This document shows positions 22,377-33,400 of a stretch of 64,000 bases of DNA, piece after piece (position 1 is the stretch's first letter; the number at the start of each line of letters is the position of its first letter). The notes under the pieces are model-generated. The model did no database searches and had not been told where the DNA came from. It saw only the letters and a program-made list of their open reading frames with translations. The position numbers and the translations under genes were made by a program. The stretch covers positions 1,511,501 to 1,575,500 of the forward strand of contig CAJHZI010000205.1 of assembly GCA_905160935.1 (NCBI GenBank). The letters run 5' to 3'. Source of the DNA: Enchytraeus crypticus (taxonomy: Eukaryota; Annelida; Clitellata; Enchytraeida; Enchytraeidae).

Positions 22377-22975
22377 CCAGGACCACTCATTAGCAACGAT
22401 GTATTTAACAACAACAACAAAACAATCAAAATCAGTACAACAACAATAGAAACCATGGGGTGTCACTGTCGTGCCACCGGCCAGCGCACGGTCTTATTTA
22501 TTCTAATTGAACTATTTTTATTAACTGTATGCATTGGTGTAAATATTTAATTGTATAACCTGAAAATGTTATCGCCTCGTTGATGAAATATATGTCTATA
22601 ATAATAGGTACACACACAATAGATTATAGAATGTTTCTGTACTTGTATGTCTAAGTATGCATTTATTAGAATACTTGGACCCGTATAGTTCAGTGCTTAT
22701 GCGCATTTATTGAATATGTGTATGTATGTTCGTATATAGGCCCATTAATTCATATAGGCCCATTAAGTCATATAAGGCTGTACTTAAGAGTCTGTAAGTG
22801 TATGTATAGAATTAGCTCAGTTGGCCTTTAAACTGAAGTATATATAAGAAATTTAATTTTATAACTCTGTAAATATTTTATTTTTTTAATGTATATATTT
22901 TGCTGGAAAATGCATGAATTTGTATTAGACAGTAATTCACGGATTTGAATATAATACAACTGACGTTTGAGTGAC
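22377..22975. other. No gene; probable Penelope untranslated sequence
   Basis: AT-rich with a short GC-rich patch (CACTGTCGTGCCACCGGCC, 22465-22483). It lies between the two Penelope-type coding segments and may be the terminal untranslated part of one of them. Confidence 0.35.
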
Positions 22976-22980
22976 ATTAA

Positions 22981-23228
22981 AGAACTGAAGGTTAGCGTAG
23001 CTGGAGAGAACTGCTCTAGTACATAATTTGTCGGCCACTGAAGCTGCCAATCAGGCTTCATCAAAGAACTGAACTGATGGTTAGAGTAACCGCAGAGAAC
23101 TGCTCTAGCACATAATTGACGGCTAGTGAAGCCGTCAAGTAGGTTTCATCAAAGCACTGATGGTTAGAGTAGCCGCAGAGAACTACTCTAGTACATTATT
23201 GGCGTCTACTGAAGCCGCTTATTAGGTC
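22981..23228 (+). repeat. Three tandem ~85-bp repeats
   Basis: Units begin near 22984, 23073 and 23157 with ACTGAWGGTTAG. Each contains GAGAACTRCTCTAGYACAT and a GAAGCYGYC...AGG-TTCATCAAAG segment. Similarity is roughly 80% between units. They lie just upstream of a Penelope-type ORF. Confidence 0.85.
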
Positions 23229-23369
23229 ATTTAACTGCACTGGCATATTATTGGTTGTCACCTGTAGCTACTCTTGCTTCTGTTTGGTTCGTGCTATCTC
23301 AAGCCTTAAATATCTAGCGGCTGAGAAAAGCAGTATAAAAGGACAGCAAAATTGTTTTATGTCATTTAT

Positions 23370-23405
23370 GTGTATGTGACGAAGATCATTGCATCGAAAC
23401 CGGTA
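23370..23405 (+). ncRNA. Candidate degenerate hammerhead ribozyme
   Basis: GTGACGAAGATCATTGCATC followed by GAAACCGG has the layout of a hammerhead core: TGANGA, a short stem (GAT...ATC), then GAAA. Penelope-like elements are known to carry hammerhead motifs in their terminal repeats, and this site lies 130 bp before a Penelope-type ORF. The conserved first C of CUGANGA is G here and the stem is weak, so activity is doubtful. Confidence 0.3.
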
Positions 23406-23527
23406 ATACATTAAAAGTTTGGATAGTGTAAAATACGAGTTTGTGTTGAAAATATCTTTAACATAATACTTTTAGTTATTATAGGATTAAGTTTTGCGTT
23501 TAAAATCTACAAAACGTAATTAATCTA

Positions 23528-24464
23528 ATGATAGTGCAGCAAGTTAGCGTAATAACTATGGAAATAGTAATTGAGAAATTAGAGGCTATTGAGGCCCGTT
23601 TAGCAGCTGTGGAGACTAATCAGCGTTGCAAAATAAGTAGCGCTAAAACGTTTGCAGAAGTTACTCAAGCGCGTGGATTAAACCCCAATAATACAGCTAG
23701 AGTGTTTCATGGAACAAACTACAGGATGGATTACGCCCACAGAGTCGCAACTTATCGTCAAGGGACAACAATTTCTAGAGAGCGCTTCAATAGCACAGCT
23801 CCGGAATCTAAAGGGTGTACTAAACAGGGATTAGCACCTCGTCAAACTATGAAGAGCGAGCGATCAACAACAACCGAGAATACCTAAAGGATCAACGAGC
23901 AAAGAAGCGAGAGTGCATAAAGTACCAACGGATAATAAAGACTTTGAGCAGCTAGTGAAGAAGCTGTTCCAGAGAGTACAACTGGAGCACCACTTGGATT
24001 GCTGGGAGAGTATCCCGAAGAGCCTGGAAAAGAATCTGGACGAGTTCTTCGGGTCTATAACCCCACCTATGATGGACTCTACATTCAGCACAGGACTGAA
24101 GAAGAAATTGGAAGAAACGAAGAACGAGGTAGTTTTGCTCGTGCAAGACCACTTAGCACGAAAACTCAAGGAGGCAGAGGAAACGGGCAGAAAGCTGAAC
24201 TTGAAGGACGTGGATCACGCAAGAGGAATTGCTATCAGACAAGCCAGTAGGAAGCTGAATAAGAAAATGGAGGAGACGAGAATGAAGAAAATAATAAACT
24301 CATTCCCAGAGATTCAGTCCAATCACTGGGTAACACCAAGCAGGACGCAGAAGGCGACCTCGAGTAACAGCCTCACTGAGGTACACCTGCAAAATCAATT
24401 CGCGGCCTTGGCTGAGGAGGTAGAAATTGAATCCATGGAGAACAGCACCCGAAACAGACGCTAA
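23528..24464 (+). pseudogene. Probable Penelope-like N-terminal ORF (second, 3'-truncated copy)
   Basis: Two open frames joined by a stop and shift near 23885. The first (from 23528) begins with a coiled-coil-like IEKLEAIEARLAAVETNQ. The second (23913-24464) is LVKKLFQRVQLEHHLDCWES, then LKKKLEETKNEVVLLVQDHL, a basic helix, and HLQNQFAALAEEVE before its stop. No catalytic residues are seen. Position after a hammerhead-like motif and tandem repeats, downstream of a GIY-YIG end, matches the head-to-tail partial copies in which Penelope-like elements usually occur. The helical N-terminal domain of those RT ORFs is the best guess; an independent ORF1/gag is the alternative. It stops about 65 bp before the right inverted repeat. 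Confidence 0.45.
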
Positions 24465-24529
24465 ATCCTTGAATGCACTAATTCAATGGATTTTGCATCT
24501 GACCTCATAATTAAAGTACACTAATCTAA

Positions 24530-25236
24530 AGACCCCGACCTTCTACGGATTTACTGACAGACTACAGTATTTAATATTTAACTATTTTAATTTAAAATAA
24601 AACGCGAATTAAATATGGATACATACAGTTCAAGAAAATAAAGTTATATCCGAATGTATTATATCAACGAAATTTAACTTAAAATTAAATGTCCTTGTAA
24701 TTTATTCGATCCTTTAACGCTTAAACTATACCACATACTAGGCATCTATCAAACCTACGAAAACACAAATTCTTCTACTCGATTAATATATCAAAACACA
24801 AATTGCACTATAAGAATATTAACTAAGTACTTCCTTAGCAAATGCATTAAAACACCTTAAATTACCCTTTGGAAACTCTTTCCTCTGATCAACTATTGAT
24901 CAAACTCAACTTTGGATATCAGCTAATGATCATCCATCACTGTTCTGTAACAGTCTACTCTACTTCTTTCCTTCCTTCTAATCCCTTTTCAATCCAAAAT
25001 ATCACGTGGAATTTCATGTACTCATTCCCTCCGTGACCTTCACCTTCTTCTTCGCTAAACAAACTCTCTAAGCTCCCCCCCACTCTCGTGACGTCAGGCT
25101 AACCATAAGCTTAACTAACCTCTAAACTCCTTAATAATAAAAAATCAGTTAAAATAATACTATATAACCTTCAATATATATATAAATAATATAATTAACC
25201 TTACTATACAAAATATCAGAGCATAAATCCCTGACA
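24530..25236 (-). repeat. Long inverted repeat, right copy
   Basis: Complement of 18456-19345, ending TCCCTGACA. The CTTTGGAAACTCTTTCC... CTGATCAACTATTGATCAAA blocks and CGTGACCTTCACCTTCTTC align with the left copy. Roughly 75-80% identical by eye, so the pair is old or independently mutated. Confidence 0.85.
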
Positions 25237-25654
25237 CCAACCAAAGTTTTGCGGAGTCAACTTGACGCTGGCTCCGCAACTGTCACATTCGAATTTGAAA
25301 TCAACGGCAAAACTCGAGTTCAAGTTGTGCTAATTTTGCCGAAATACCTATCATTAAGGCTCTCGAGGTATGGAAATTTTCCCGTCCCAAAGTTAAAACC
25401 AGCGTTAATCTGACTCCGTTTCTCCTCTGCATTATATAGGCCTATTCAAAAAATGTGTAGTAATAAAAATTATAGTATTAAAAGATAATATTACTAATTA
25501 TAATCATTCTGCAAAGCTTTAATGCAGTCTGCTTCAGCAATTTTCTTTTAAGCCGCTAGATGGCCTCGAGTAGCCGGACTGCGATTCAGCATGTATTTCT
25601 TGAATAGTTTTTATCAAACCTCGGATTCTTTACACCCGGGGTAAAACCAATAAA

Positions 25655-25760
25655 AGTATAACGTCGGTTTCCTCACCCAAGGATCATGCCAGGGATATCC
25701 CCACCACACATAACACTACAGATGAATTCCCCACCACACATATCACTACAGATGAATTCA
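25655..25760 (+). repeat. Shared module plus 30-bp tandem duplication
   Basis: TATAACGTCGGTTTCCTCAC and AAGGATCATGCCAGGGATAT belong to the shared module. CCCCACCACACATAACACTA (then CAGATGAATT) is then repeated once with one change. Confidence 0.6.
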
Positions 25761-26254
25761 CCCAGACCAATCTTCAAAAGAAACGTACTAAGAACCTAAA
25801 TTGAAAGCCGGTCCAATTAAAAAAAATTGTTAGGATTACCAGAATAAGAATTGAAATTGCCAGAATATGTCTTTGTACCGTTTCATAAGAACCGTATTTT
25901 TAGGCAATCGTATACAAAACTACAGCTCGTTTAGTGCTTATTTTTATTTTCTCATAATACTCTCACCGTTTGGTACTTATCGTTAGCTATTGTTTTGTGC
26001 TAGTATCTTAGAGCCTGTGTCAATTTGGCTTCACTAATTTCTCGAATATAATGAAACCTATATATAGTATTTGGCTCCATTAGTGCTAATTTTTGATTAA
26101 TCGATAGCCAGGTTTGTCTTACACATTATGATTCGGATATCGATGTCTGGTTTATATTTGAAATTTGATTCAATAGGCAAGCTCTCGATTGAATTCCAGA
26201 AATGGAGTAATTCACATCCATAACTGTTTAAGAACTATTTGACCTCAATATAAC

Positions 26255-26860
26255 TTGGTTCGAGAACTATTTACTCTTAATTATTTACCGCTAGGATTAA
26301 TACAAGTGCCAGCAGAATACACAGCAAAAGATACGTTGTCAAAAATTCTGAAAGTTCCCCTTTGCAATAAGGAAACAGCAACTTGCATGATAAACCCTAT
26401 TTGCGCGGGGAACTGTTCTTATGCTGCCATAGGCATAACTGAAACTGAGGGAATTTATGCAGACTTCAAGAAAACATCAACCAGATTATACTCTACAGAA
26501 GCAAATGCCCGGGTTGTGATTCTGAAAGAGGGCACAGTTTCGATCTTTCTTTTTCGTTAATAATTGAACTTTTATTAATCTCTGCAAGAACATCAGATAT
26601 AGCTACCGATGTTGCAGTGGACTTGGGATATATTCCTTAACAATTAAACCTTCAAGACAAACAAATTGTGCTGGCCGGCGCAGTTGGCTTTTCACATTAC
26701 GGAACTGTCAAGTTCTCCAGCAATGAACACTACGAAGCATTTAGCCGACGAATAGGAGATCACTGGGAATGCTTCAACGATCTGAGTAAGAATATCCAGA
26801 TTTGCTCACGATCAAAGTTAATTCAGTGCAATATACTCTTATTCATCCTGCAATGAGTAA
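26255..26860 (+). pseudogene. Unrecognised ORF remnant; C-terminal part resembles a peptidase C19 end
   Basis: The first frame (101 codons to 26560) contains YLPLGLIQVPAEYTAKDTLS and ICAGNCSYAAIGITE. A second (from about 26660) contains VGFSHYGTVKFSSNEHYEAF, SRRIGDHWECFNDL and SKLIQCNILLFIL. The E-H-Y-x-A-F-x-R-R...W-x-C-F-x-D pattern recalls the catalytic-histidine end of ubiquitin-specific proteases, where G-H-Y is usual. Here the preceding residue is E and no cysteine box is identified. A mobile-element protease-like or host pseudogene origin cannot be told apart. Confidence 0.3.
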
Positions 26861-26900
26861 ATATAATTGTGCAGGGGGAGTGGTGCAGAACAAAGTCAAA

Positions 26901-26908
26901 TATATAGA
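26901..26908. repeat. Left 8-bp target-site duplication (TATATAGA)
   Basis: Exact match to 27676-27683, flanking the CAGGGGTGGATCC...GGATCCGCCACTG termini. Confidence 0.85.
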
Positions 26909-27675
26909 CAGGGGTGGATCCAGTGATTTTTTTAGGTGGGGGCCCGAAAAATTCTTTTGGACAGTGTACACATATTTGCTTAAGCCCCGCCTTCTTCGGG
27001 ACGTAACGCAACCAGAAAAAATGCTGTGTGGGGGGGCTTAAAATTTGTCAGCATACTGCGCTCAGCTCATAGAGTGAGTATATCCCCGTATCTTACCCCC
27101 CCCCCCTCATTCCCGTACTAAAGTGAGAGGAAAACCTAAAATGCCTAATATCCTAAATTTGTTTAGGAAAAAAGTAGGTTAATTTTTTCACCTCTGAGGC
27201 TCTGAAGAAACTCAGCGGATCTGGACCAATTGCAAAAGTGACCTAATTTTGGCGGAAGATGGGGGGGGGGGCTTAAGCCCCTCGATCCTAGCCAAGGTGG
27301 TTTGCACTACTGTTCCGGGAGAGAAAGTGAAAATTGAGAGCTAGTGAAACGGTCAACATTTTTCGGGCCCCCTTCCGTTATATGCGCCCCTAGTTGGGGA
27401 GGGGAACAAGAGGGAACTCGAACAGTCCGACTACCTGGAATTTTTTCAAATATGTAGTGGGGCCCATATTTGAAAATCAAATTTTAAAAAATTACATCAT
27501 TCCAGGTAGTCGGACTGTTCGAGTTCCCTCTTGTTCCCCCCCCCAACCCCCCTAACGCCCTAAAAACATATTTACACCTAGAAAATGCATAGAAACATTG
27601 AAAATATAGTTTTTTTTATCGTCAGGCCTAAGGGGGGGGCCCGGGCCTCCTGGGCCTCCCCTGGATCCGCCACTG
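26909..27675 (+). mobile_element. Non-autonomous hAT-type transposon, complete
   Basis: Terminal inverted repeats CAGGGGTGGATCC and GGATCCGCCACTG (11 of 13 paired) sit between perfect 8-bp TATATAGA duplications, the hallmark of hAT transposition. The 767-bp body has G-homopolymers (e.g. 27260-27270) and no transposase. Other members of the family: 7562-7800 with 10190-10666, and 42800-43322 reversed. A 41-bp perfect hairpin (27401-27539) sits in the right half. Confidence 0.85.
27401..27539. repeat. Perfect 41-bp inverted repeat inside hAT element
   Basis: Left arm 27401-27441 (GGGGAACAAGAGGGAACTCG...) and right arm 27499-27539 are exact complements; the loop is 57 nt. The loop itself can pair CAAATATG with CATATTTG. 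The other hAT copies lack this hairpin. It is either a nested foldback insertion or a template-switch product. Confidence 0.9.
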
Positions 27676-27683
27676 TATATAGA
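27676..27683. repeat. Right 8-bp target-site duplication (TATATAGA)
   Basis: Exact copy of 26901-26908. Confidence 0.85.
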
Positions 27684-28064
27684 GATGCTGGAGTGACCGA
27701 GGTAGATCATGCATCGAGATAGAAAATATTATTTTTAAAAATGTGTGCTGTTAGATTACTGTGAAATGATATTCTGTATATATAGGCCATATTTCCATCA
27801 AGGCAGTCGTTCCATCAATATTTTACTATTAATTGATTATTTTCTGATTGATATTGCATACTGTCCATATTGATATGAATATGCAATATACTGATATTGC
27901 ATATTGATATCGCATACTACTAGTCTTTTCTACTTACAAACTGAGCCAGATAACACAATCTAGGCTTAATTAATTAAGCATTTTTTATTTAGTTTAAAGT
28001 ACAGGAATCTTATTTCAAAGTTTGTCTGAAATGTAAAATTAGTATAAGAATTAGTAGAGAGGAG

Positions 28065-28475
28065 GGGCTGACCCCAGAACTTCAAATGCAATTATCTCTG
28101 GAACCGAACTAACCCAAAGCGAACTTTCAACAACCCATTTCAGCGCAAATCGAGCCCAAAACGCCGGTATAGTTTTTTTAAAAGTCAGAGCTGGTGGGGG
28201 GGGGGACAATTTAATGCTAGCTCTCACCAAATAATCATTAATAACTCTGAAACAGTTCTAACCCAAAACGAAATTTCAACGGCTCATTTCAGCCCAAATC
28301 GGGCTCGAAACAAGGGTACAGTTTTTAAAAATCGGATATGGTGGGTGGGGGGCTAAGTTGATGCTAGCCCTCACCAAATAATCATGAATAACTCTGAAAC
28401 GGTGCTAGCACAAAACGAAGCCCAAAACGCTGATGTGATTTGATTTTTAAAATTCCGTTTAGGGGGGCTAAGTTA
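28065..28475 (+). repeat. Tandem repeat, ~159-bp unit, 2.6 copies
   Basis: AATAACTCTGAAAC marks successive units at 28231 and 28390, with GCTAGCYCTCACCAAATAAT before each and a GGTGGGGGG-type tract inside. The first unit (from 28065) is more diverged. Confidence 0.85.
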
Positions 28476-28489
28476 ATGAACCCTGATCT

Positions 28490-29752
28490 GATCACGTTCA
28501 TTATTCTAATATGATCTCTTTTCTCAGACAATTACTATAATCCTCATTTGTTCGTGTTTCAACAACATTCTTTTTTACACCCCTATATTGCCTGTGCGCC
28601 TCGTCTGGTAATTTTTACGAGTACAGCTTTTCCCTCCATCCAACAAACTCTTCAATCTCCTTTCCTCAAGCTTCATCATTAAACATTCCAATGACTATCT
28701 TATTAACTCCAGTTTTAATTCCTGATTGATGATCTCTCGGATAGCCAATAGTGTCAAATTTTAGTTCGACGTTATTAGATAATTCTGTTTAAAGCTCTTC
28801 CGTCTGTATTTCATACAACAACAATTTGACTTTATCATTATTCATGTTCTTTATATTATTACAGTAAAAGTCGTACATCAGAGTTTTACTTAAATCTAAT
28901 ATGTATTTCTTATATGCATACCAATAAGATTCTAGCAAAATGTAGTGGTGGGATCATAGTATGGTTTGGCGGTTAGTTTTGCGACTTTCACTCTATCACA
29001 CACCACTTTGACATCTATCCAGTTTTCAAATTTTCCATAGTCTTACCAAGCACACCATATTATTAGATGGTGTGTGCAATATTATCAGTGCAATATTATT
29101 ATTGAATTAATCTTTTTCAAAATCGCTTGCAGCGTAAGTCCATAACTGTGTATTTAAATCGATGTATGGCTTAAGCCAAGGACTTTCTTCAAATTTTATG
29201 CCTCTGTGAATTTTAGTGATTTTCAGTCCAAAACTTTCGTACAGTTTCAAATTCTAATAATATGGTATACATCATGTTATATCACTCAAAGTCGGTATCA
29301 ATTTCTCTACTTTTTTCACTTTCACAATATCGGGCGCTAAAGGAGAAAAATTATGGTGGCAGTGCAGTGAGATGTGATATTCTAAGTCATCTTCAAAAAT
29401 ACAAGTAATTCCTTTCCAGTTATCCAACTGATCATTTGTCATCCATTGAAATTCCTTGGTAGGTAGCGGTTTACTCAAAGCGTACTCAAGCCAGTCCTGG
29501 CGGAGTGTTAGTATAACATTTAATACAAAAATCTCTGAAATTCTCAAGGACATCTGCTTGTAAAAGTACTTCAGACATATTATTCAAGTCGTGACAGTCT
29601 CGAAACTTTTTACATCCAAACTCTAGACAAACAGTATGCGAGTGTTCATAGTCTTCACTACTAATATCAAGATCGTTAAGGTTTGAGTAGAATGCCTCCT
29701 TTGGCGGTGTTTCGTCAAGTCTCTCTAATGAATTTGATGAAAATATTTTCAT
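28490..29752 (-). pseudogene. DNA polymerase B (Polinton/adintovirus-like) fossil, palm region
   Basis: From high to low coordinate the minus strand shows YEHSHTVCLEFGCKKF, LQADVLENFRDFCIKCY, PTKEFQWMTNDQL, EDDLEYHISLHCHHNF, VKKVEKLIP, then, with several shifts, LKITKIHRG, GKTMENL, LTAKPYYD, LDLSKTLMYDFY and GIKTGVNKIVIGMF. The order matches the exonuclease-to-palm-to-thumb path of type-2 protein-primed B polymerases. At the place where catalytic motif C (D-T-D-S) should be, KVKLLL runs straight into YEIQTEEL: the motif has been deleted. At least seven stops or frameshifts. A dead copy on the strand opposite to the 19550 fragment, and overlapping it in family position only over a short stretch. 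Confidence 0.8.
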
Positions 29753-30341
29753 CAGTTACGAAATTACAGCATTTCTACGAGAATATTGCTAAAATCAACT
29801 TAAAGAAGGCTTTTCGAAATGTCTGTCGTTCCTTTTAAAGAAATAACGACCCTGAAAAGGGCCGTTTACTTAAGTGGTGAAGTTTAATCCTGCACTACCT
29901 TGTTAGCTACTCCAATAAATGATGCTTAAAATTTGTTCGTATGTTAAAATTATTCCTAAATTTTGAAGAAAATGTAAGGTACTTTTGTTTAAACAAACCT
30001 CGTAAAAATGGATTTTAGCATTTTTTCGAAGAAAGGCTGTATTTTTGTTGCTTCTGAATATCTTGTCACCAAAATTTGCAGAATATGTGTAGAAATTCCT
30101 CCTCTGGAAGCTCCGAAAATTTTGTATAACTATTTTGGATTTTGTTAAAGTTATTAAGAATTTTGGTAAAAATAGCCTTGTTAAAAGTGATTTTATACTT
30201 TTCTCGTAGAAACGCTGCTATATTTTTCCTACTCAATAGATTTTCATCAAATTTTCAGGATATACGCAGAAATTCCTTTCCTAGAGAATCCGAAAATTTC
30301 GTAGATATATTTTGAATTTTCTTAAAGTTATTGAGATCTCG

Positions 30342-30343
<2 letters not shown>
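29745..30343 (-). mobile_element. Tc1/mariner-like MITE, partial copy
   Basis: Same family as 57181-57918: shared blocks AAATTCCTTTCCTAGAG, GGCTTTTCGAAATGTCTG, GGGCCGTTTACTTAAGTGG and TTATTGAGATCTCGC. It lacks the GGGGCAAAA end; the copy stops at TCTCGC against a (TA)n array. Its other side abuts the polymerase B fossil. Confidence 0.65.
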
Positions 30344-30421
<78 letters not shown>

Positions 30422-30425
30422 ATAT
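30344..30425. repeat. (TA)n microsatellite
   Basis: About 36 TA units followed by AATATAATATAAT. Confidence 0.95.
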
Positions 30426-30479
30426 AATTATATCTATGATATATATACATAAAGGATAGTTTCCTCAGGGAATAACACT

Positions 30480-33400
30480 CCTGCCTGTAAATGTCAGTCA
30501 AAGCTGAGGAAGGCATAGGGGACCCAACTCGTCAAAGAGCATATTCCCCAAGAAAAATAATGATATATCACGACAAAAATGAACGCCCCCAGTTCCTTAC
30601 ACCCCTTAAATGGGAATGGCGTGGTAAGAATCCCACGGCCAGTCGGCACCTTGGGCGCCCCACAGATATACCAAGAGGACATTCTATGAGCCCCAAAAGG
30701 ATAAAGGTGGGCACATGGAATGTGAGAACTATGGTTGAAAGGGGAAAGTTAGGAAATGTGAAGAGGGAAATGAATAAAGGGAAAATAAATTTCCTAGGGA
30801 TGAGTGAAGTGAGGTGGTTGGTAACTGGAGATTTTTCAAGTGATGGGTACAGGGTTATATACTCCGGTGGAGATAAAAGGCAGAAGGGTGTGTCTATGAT
30901 ATTGGATAGAAATTTAAGTGAACGCGTAACAAAGGTTCTCCAGTGCAGTGACAGACTGATGTTATTGCGGATCAAAGCAGATCCAGTACATTGAGTGTTT
31001 ATCCAGATCTACATGCCTACATCAGCATTAGAGGATGAGGAAATTGAAGCGATGTACGAAAAAACTAGAAGGACTGATTAAAGAAGAAAAGGCCACAGAT
31101 CAAGTGATAGTTATGTGGGATTGGAACGCGGTGGTGGTGTGGGTGAAGGGAGAGATGGAAATGAAGTTGGGGAATATGGTCTAGGAAAAAGAAAAGAGAG
31201 AGGACAGAAATTGGTCTACTTTTGCAATAGAATGAGATAAGTGGTGCCCAACACTTGGTTCAAACATGAAAAGAGAAGGTGTTACACATGGAAGAAACCA
31301 GGAAGCACCCGAAAAGAGGGAAGATACCAGATAGACTATATTCTGACAAAGCAACGGTACGGGAATAGTGTGAAGAATTCAAGGGCTTATCCAGGAGCTG
31401 ATGATAATTCAGACCACAATCTAGTAATGGCAAAAATATGGCTTTAGCTGAAAAAAATATTTAAGAAGAAAAGCAGTAAGAGATGGTATTTGAACGGATT
31501 GAATGAGAAAAGAAATCAGTTTAAAGAAGCAGTGGAAAGAGAAGTTAAGGAAATTAAGGATTACGAAAGAACAGGGGTAAATGAAAGATGGCGTCAGCTA
31601 AAAGAGGCTATTAAAATAGGTGCAAAGAAGTTTATGGCTTTTGTAAAGCAAATACAGCTAAAAAACCTTGGATCACAAGCGAGATGCTACACAAAATGGA
31701 TGAAAGGAGGAAATGGGGTAAATATTGATACCAGTCATGGCCGAAGGAAATATAGAAGCTTAACAATGAACTTAGAACAATAACAGACAAAGCAAAAGAT
31801 CATTGGTGGAGTGAAAAGTGTGATGATTTAGCAGAATATGATAGAGGAGGGAGATCGAATCTATTATACCAGGAAGTCAGGATATTAACAAGAACCGATA
31901 AGAAAAAGGAGATGCAAAGAATACTAGTATAATGGGTAAAGATGGGGAATTGAAGACCGAACTGGAAGAAGTAAAAGAAAGATGGAGAGAATATGTAGAG
32001 GAATTGTATGATAAGGCTGGGAAACCAGTTCAAGAGGATTTTAAAATAGAAGAAAATACCATAGAAAACGATAAAAGGTGCCCCGAGATAATGAAGGAGG
32101 AAATCTCTTCAACAGTATGAAGAAAGGGAAAGCAGTCGGAATAGATGAAATCCCAGCAGAATTCTTGAAAATGTTGGAAGGAGAAACACTCAATAAGTTA
32201 ATGCAGGTATGTACGGAAGTGTACAAAACAGGATGATCCCAATTTCCAAAAAAGCCAATGCTGTGGAGTGTTCGTATTACAGAACAATCAGTTTAATACC
32301 TCATGCATCTTCTTAAAGATAATAAATAATCGCATTCAGTCGAAAGCAGAGATGGTAATAAGCAAGACACAATTTTGTTTTAGGAAAGGATGCGGCACAA
32401 GAGAAAAATAGGGGTAAGGCGGGTTCTTTGCGAAAGAAGCTGGAAATGACGTTTTTGTATGCTTTGTAGACTTCGAGAAGGCCTTTGACAGGATTGATTG
32501 GATAACGATGATGAATTTCTTAAAAAGAATAGGAATTGACTGGAGAGATAGAAGACTAATTTTGAACTTTTACATAAATCAAAGAGCAGTAATCAAAATC
32601 CAACAAGAATACTCAGATGAAGGCGAAATAGGACGTGGAGTAAGACAAGGTTGTAGCATTTCGCCGCTGCTGTTTAACATTTACGCTGAGGCAATGATGG
32701 AGGAAGCATGGAAGACAAGGAAGATGAAATAAAAGTAGGAGGGAATTTGTTACAAGATGTACGATTTGCAGATGACCAAGCGTGTAGCGAGATTGGACTG
32801 CAGAAGATAATGGATAGGCTGAATGATACGACATTGAGATATGGCATGACGATTAATATAAAAAAGGCCAAGGTTATGAGAGTGTCCAATAATTAAGGTG
32901 AAGTTAATATCACAATAAATGGTACGAAATTGGAACAGGTAAGGAGTTTTAAATATTTGTGTCATACTATAACCGATGACGGGAAATGTGAGACTGAAAT
33001 ATGCAGTAGGATTGCACAAGCAAAAGCAGCCTTTGGTAATAGAAAAGAACTATTAACAAAAAGTCTGAAGAAAGATGCAAAGATAAAGATAGTGAAAACT
33101 TTGGTTTGGACCACGCTATTGCATGGTTGTGAAACATGGACCTTAAGGAAGAAAGATATTAGGAAACTGCAGGCATTGAAAATGTGGATTTGGAGAAAAG
33201 TAGAGAGGATTAGTTGGACTCAAAAAGGCTACAAATGAGGAAGTTCTAGAGAGAGTTGGTACTGATAGACAGTTGATAAATGTATTAAGAAATAGGAAGA
33301 AGAGTTGGATAGGACACATTCTAAGGGGGGGGGGAGGGCTATTAAAAGAGGTCATAGAAGGTAGAATGGAAGGAAAAGGAGGCAGGGGCTGGCCGAGATT

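Noticed and set aside
27401-27539. A microRNA gene
   Set aside because: The 41-bp perfect stem with a 57-nt loop inside a transposon is unlike canonical metazoan pre-miRNAs, which have mismatched ~22-bp stems. Small RNAs from it remain possible and are listed as a check.
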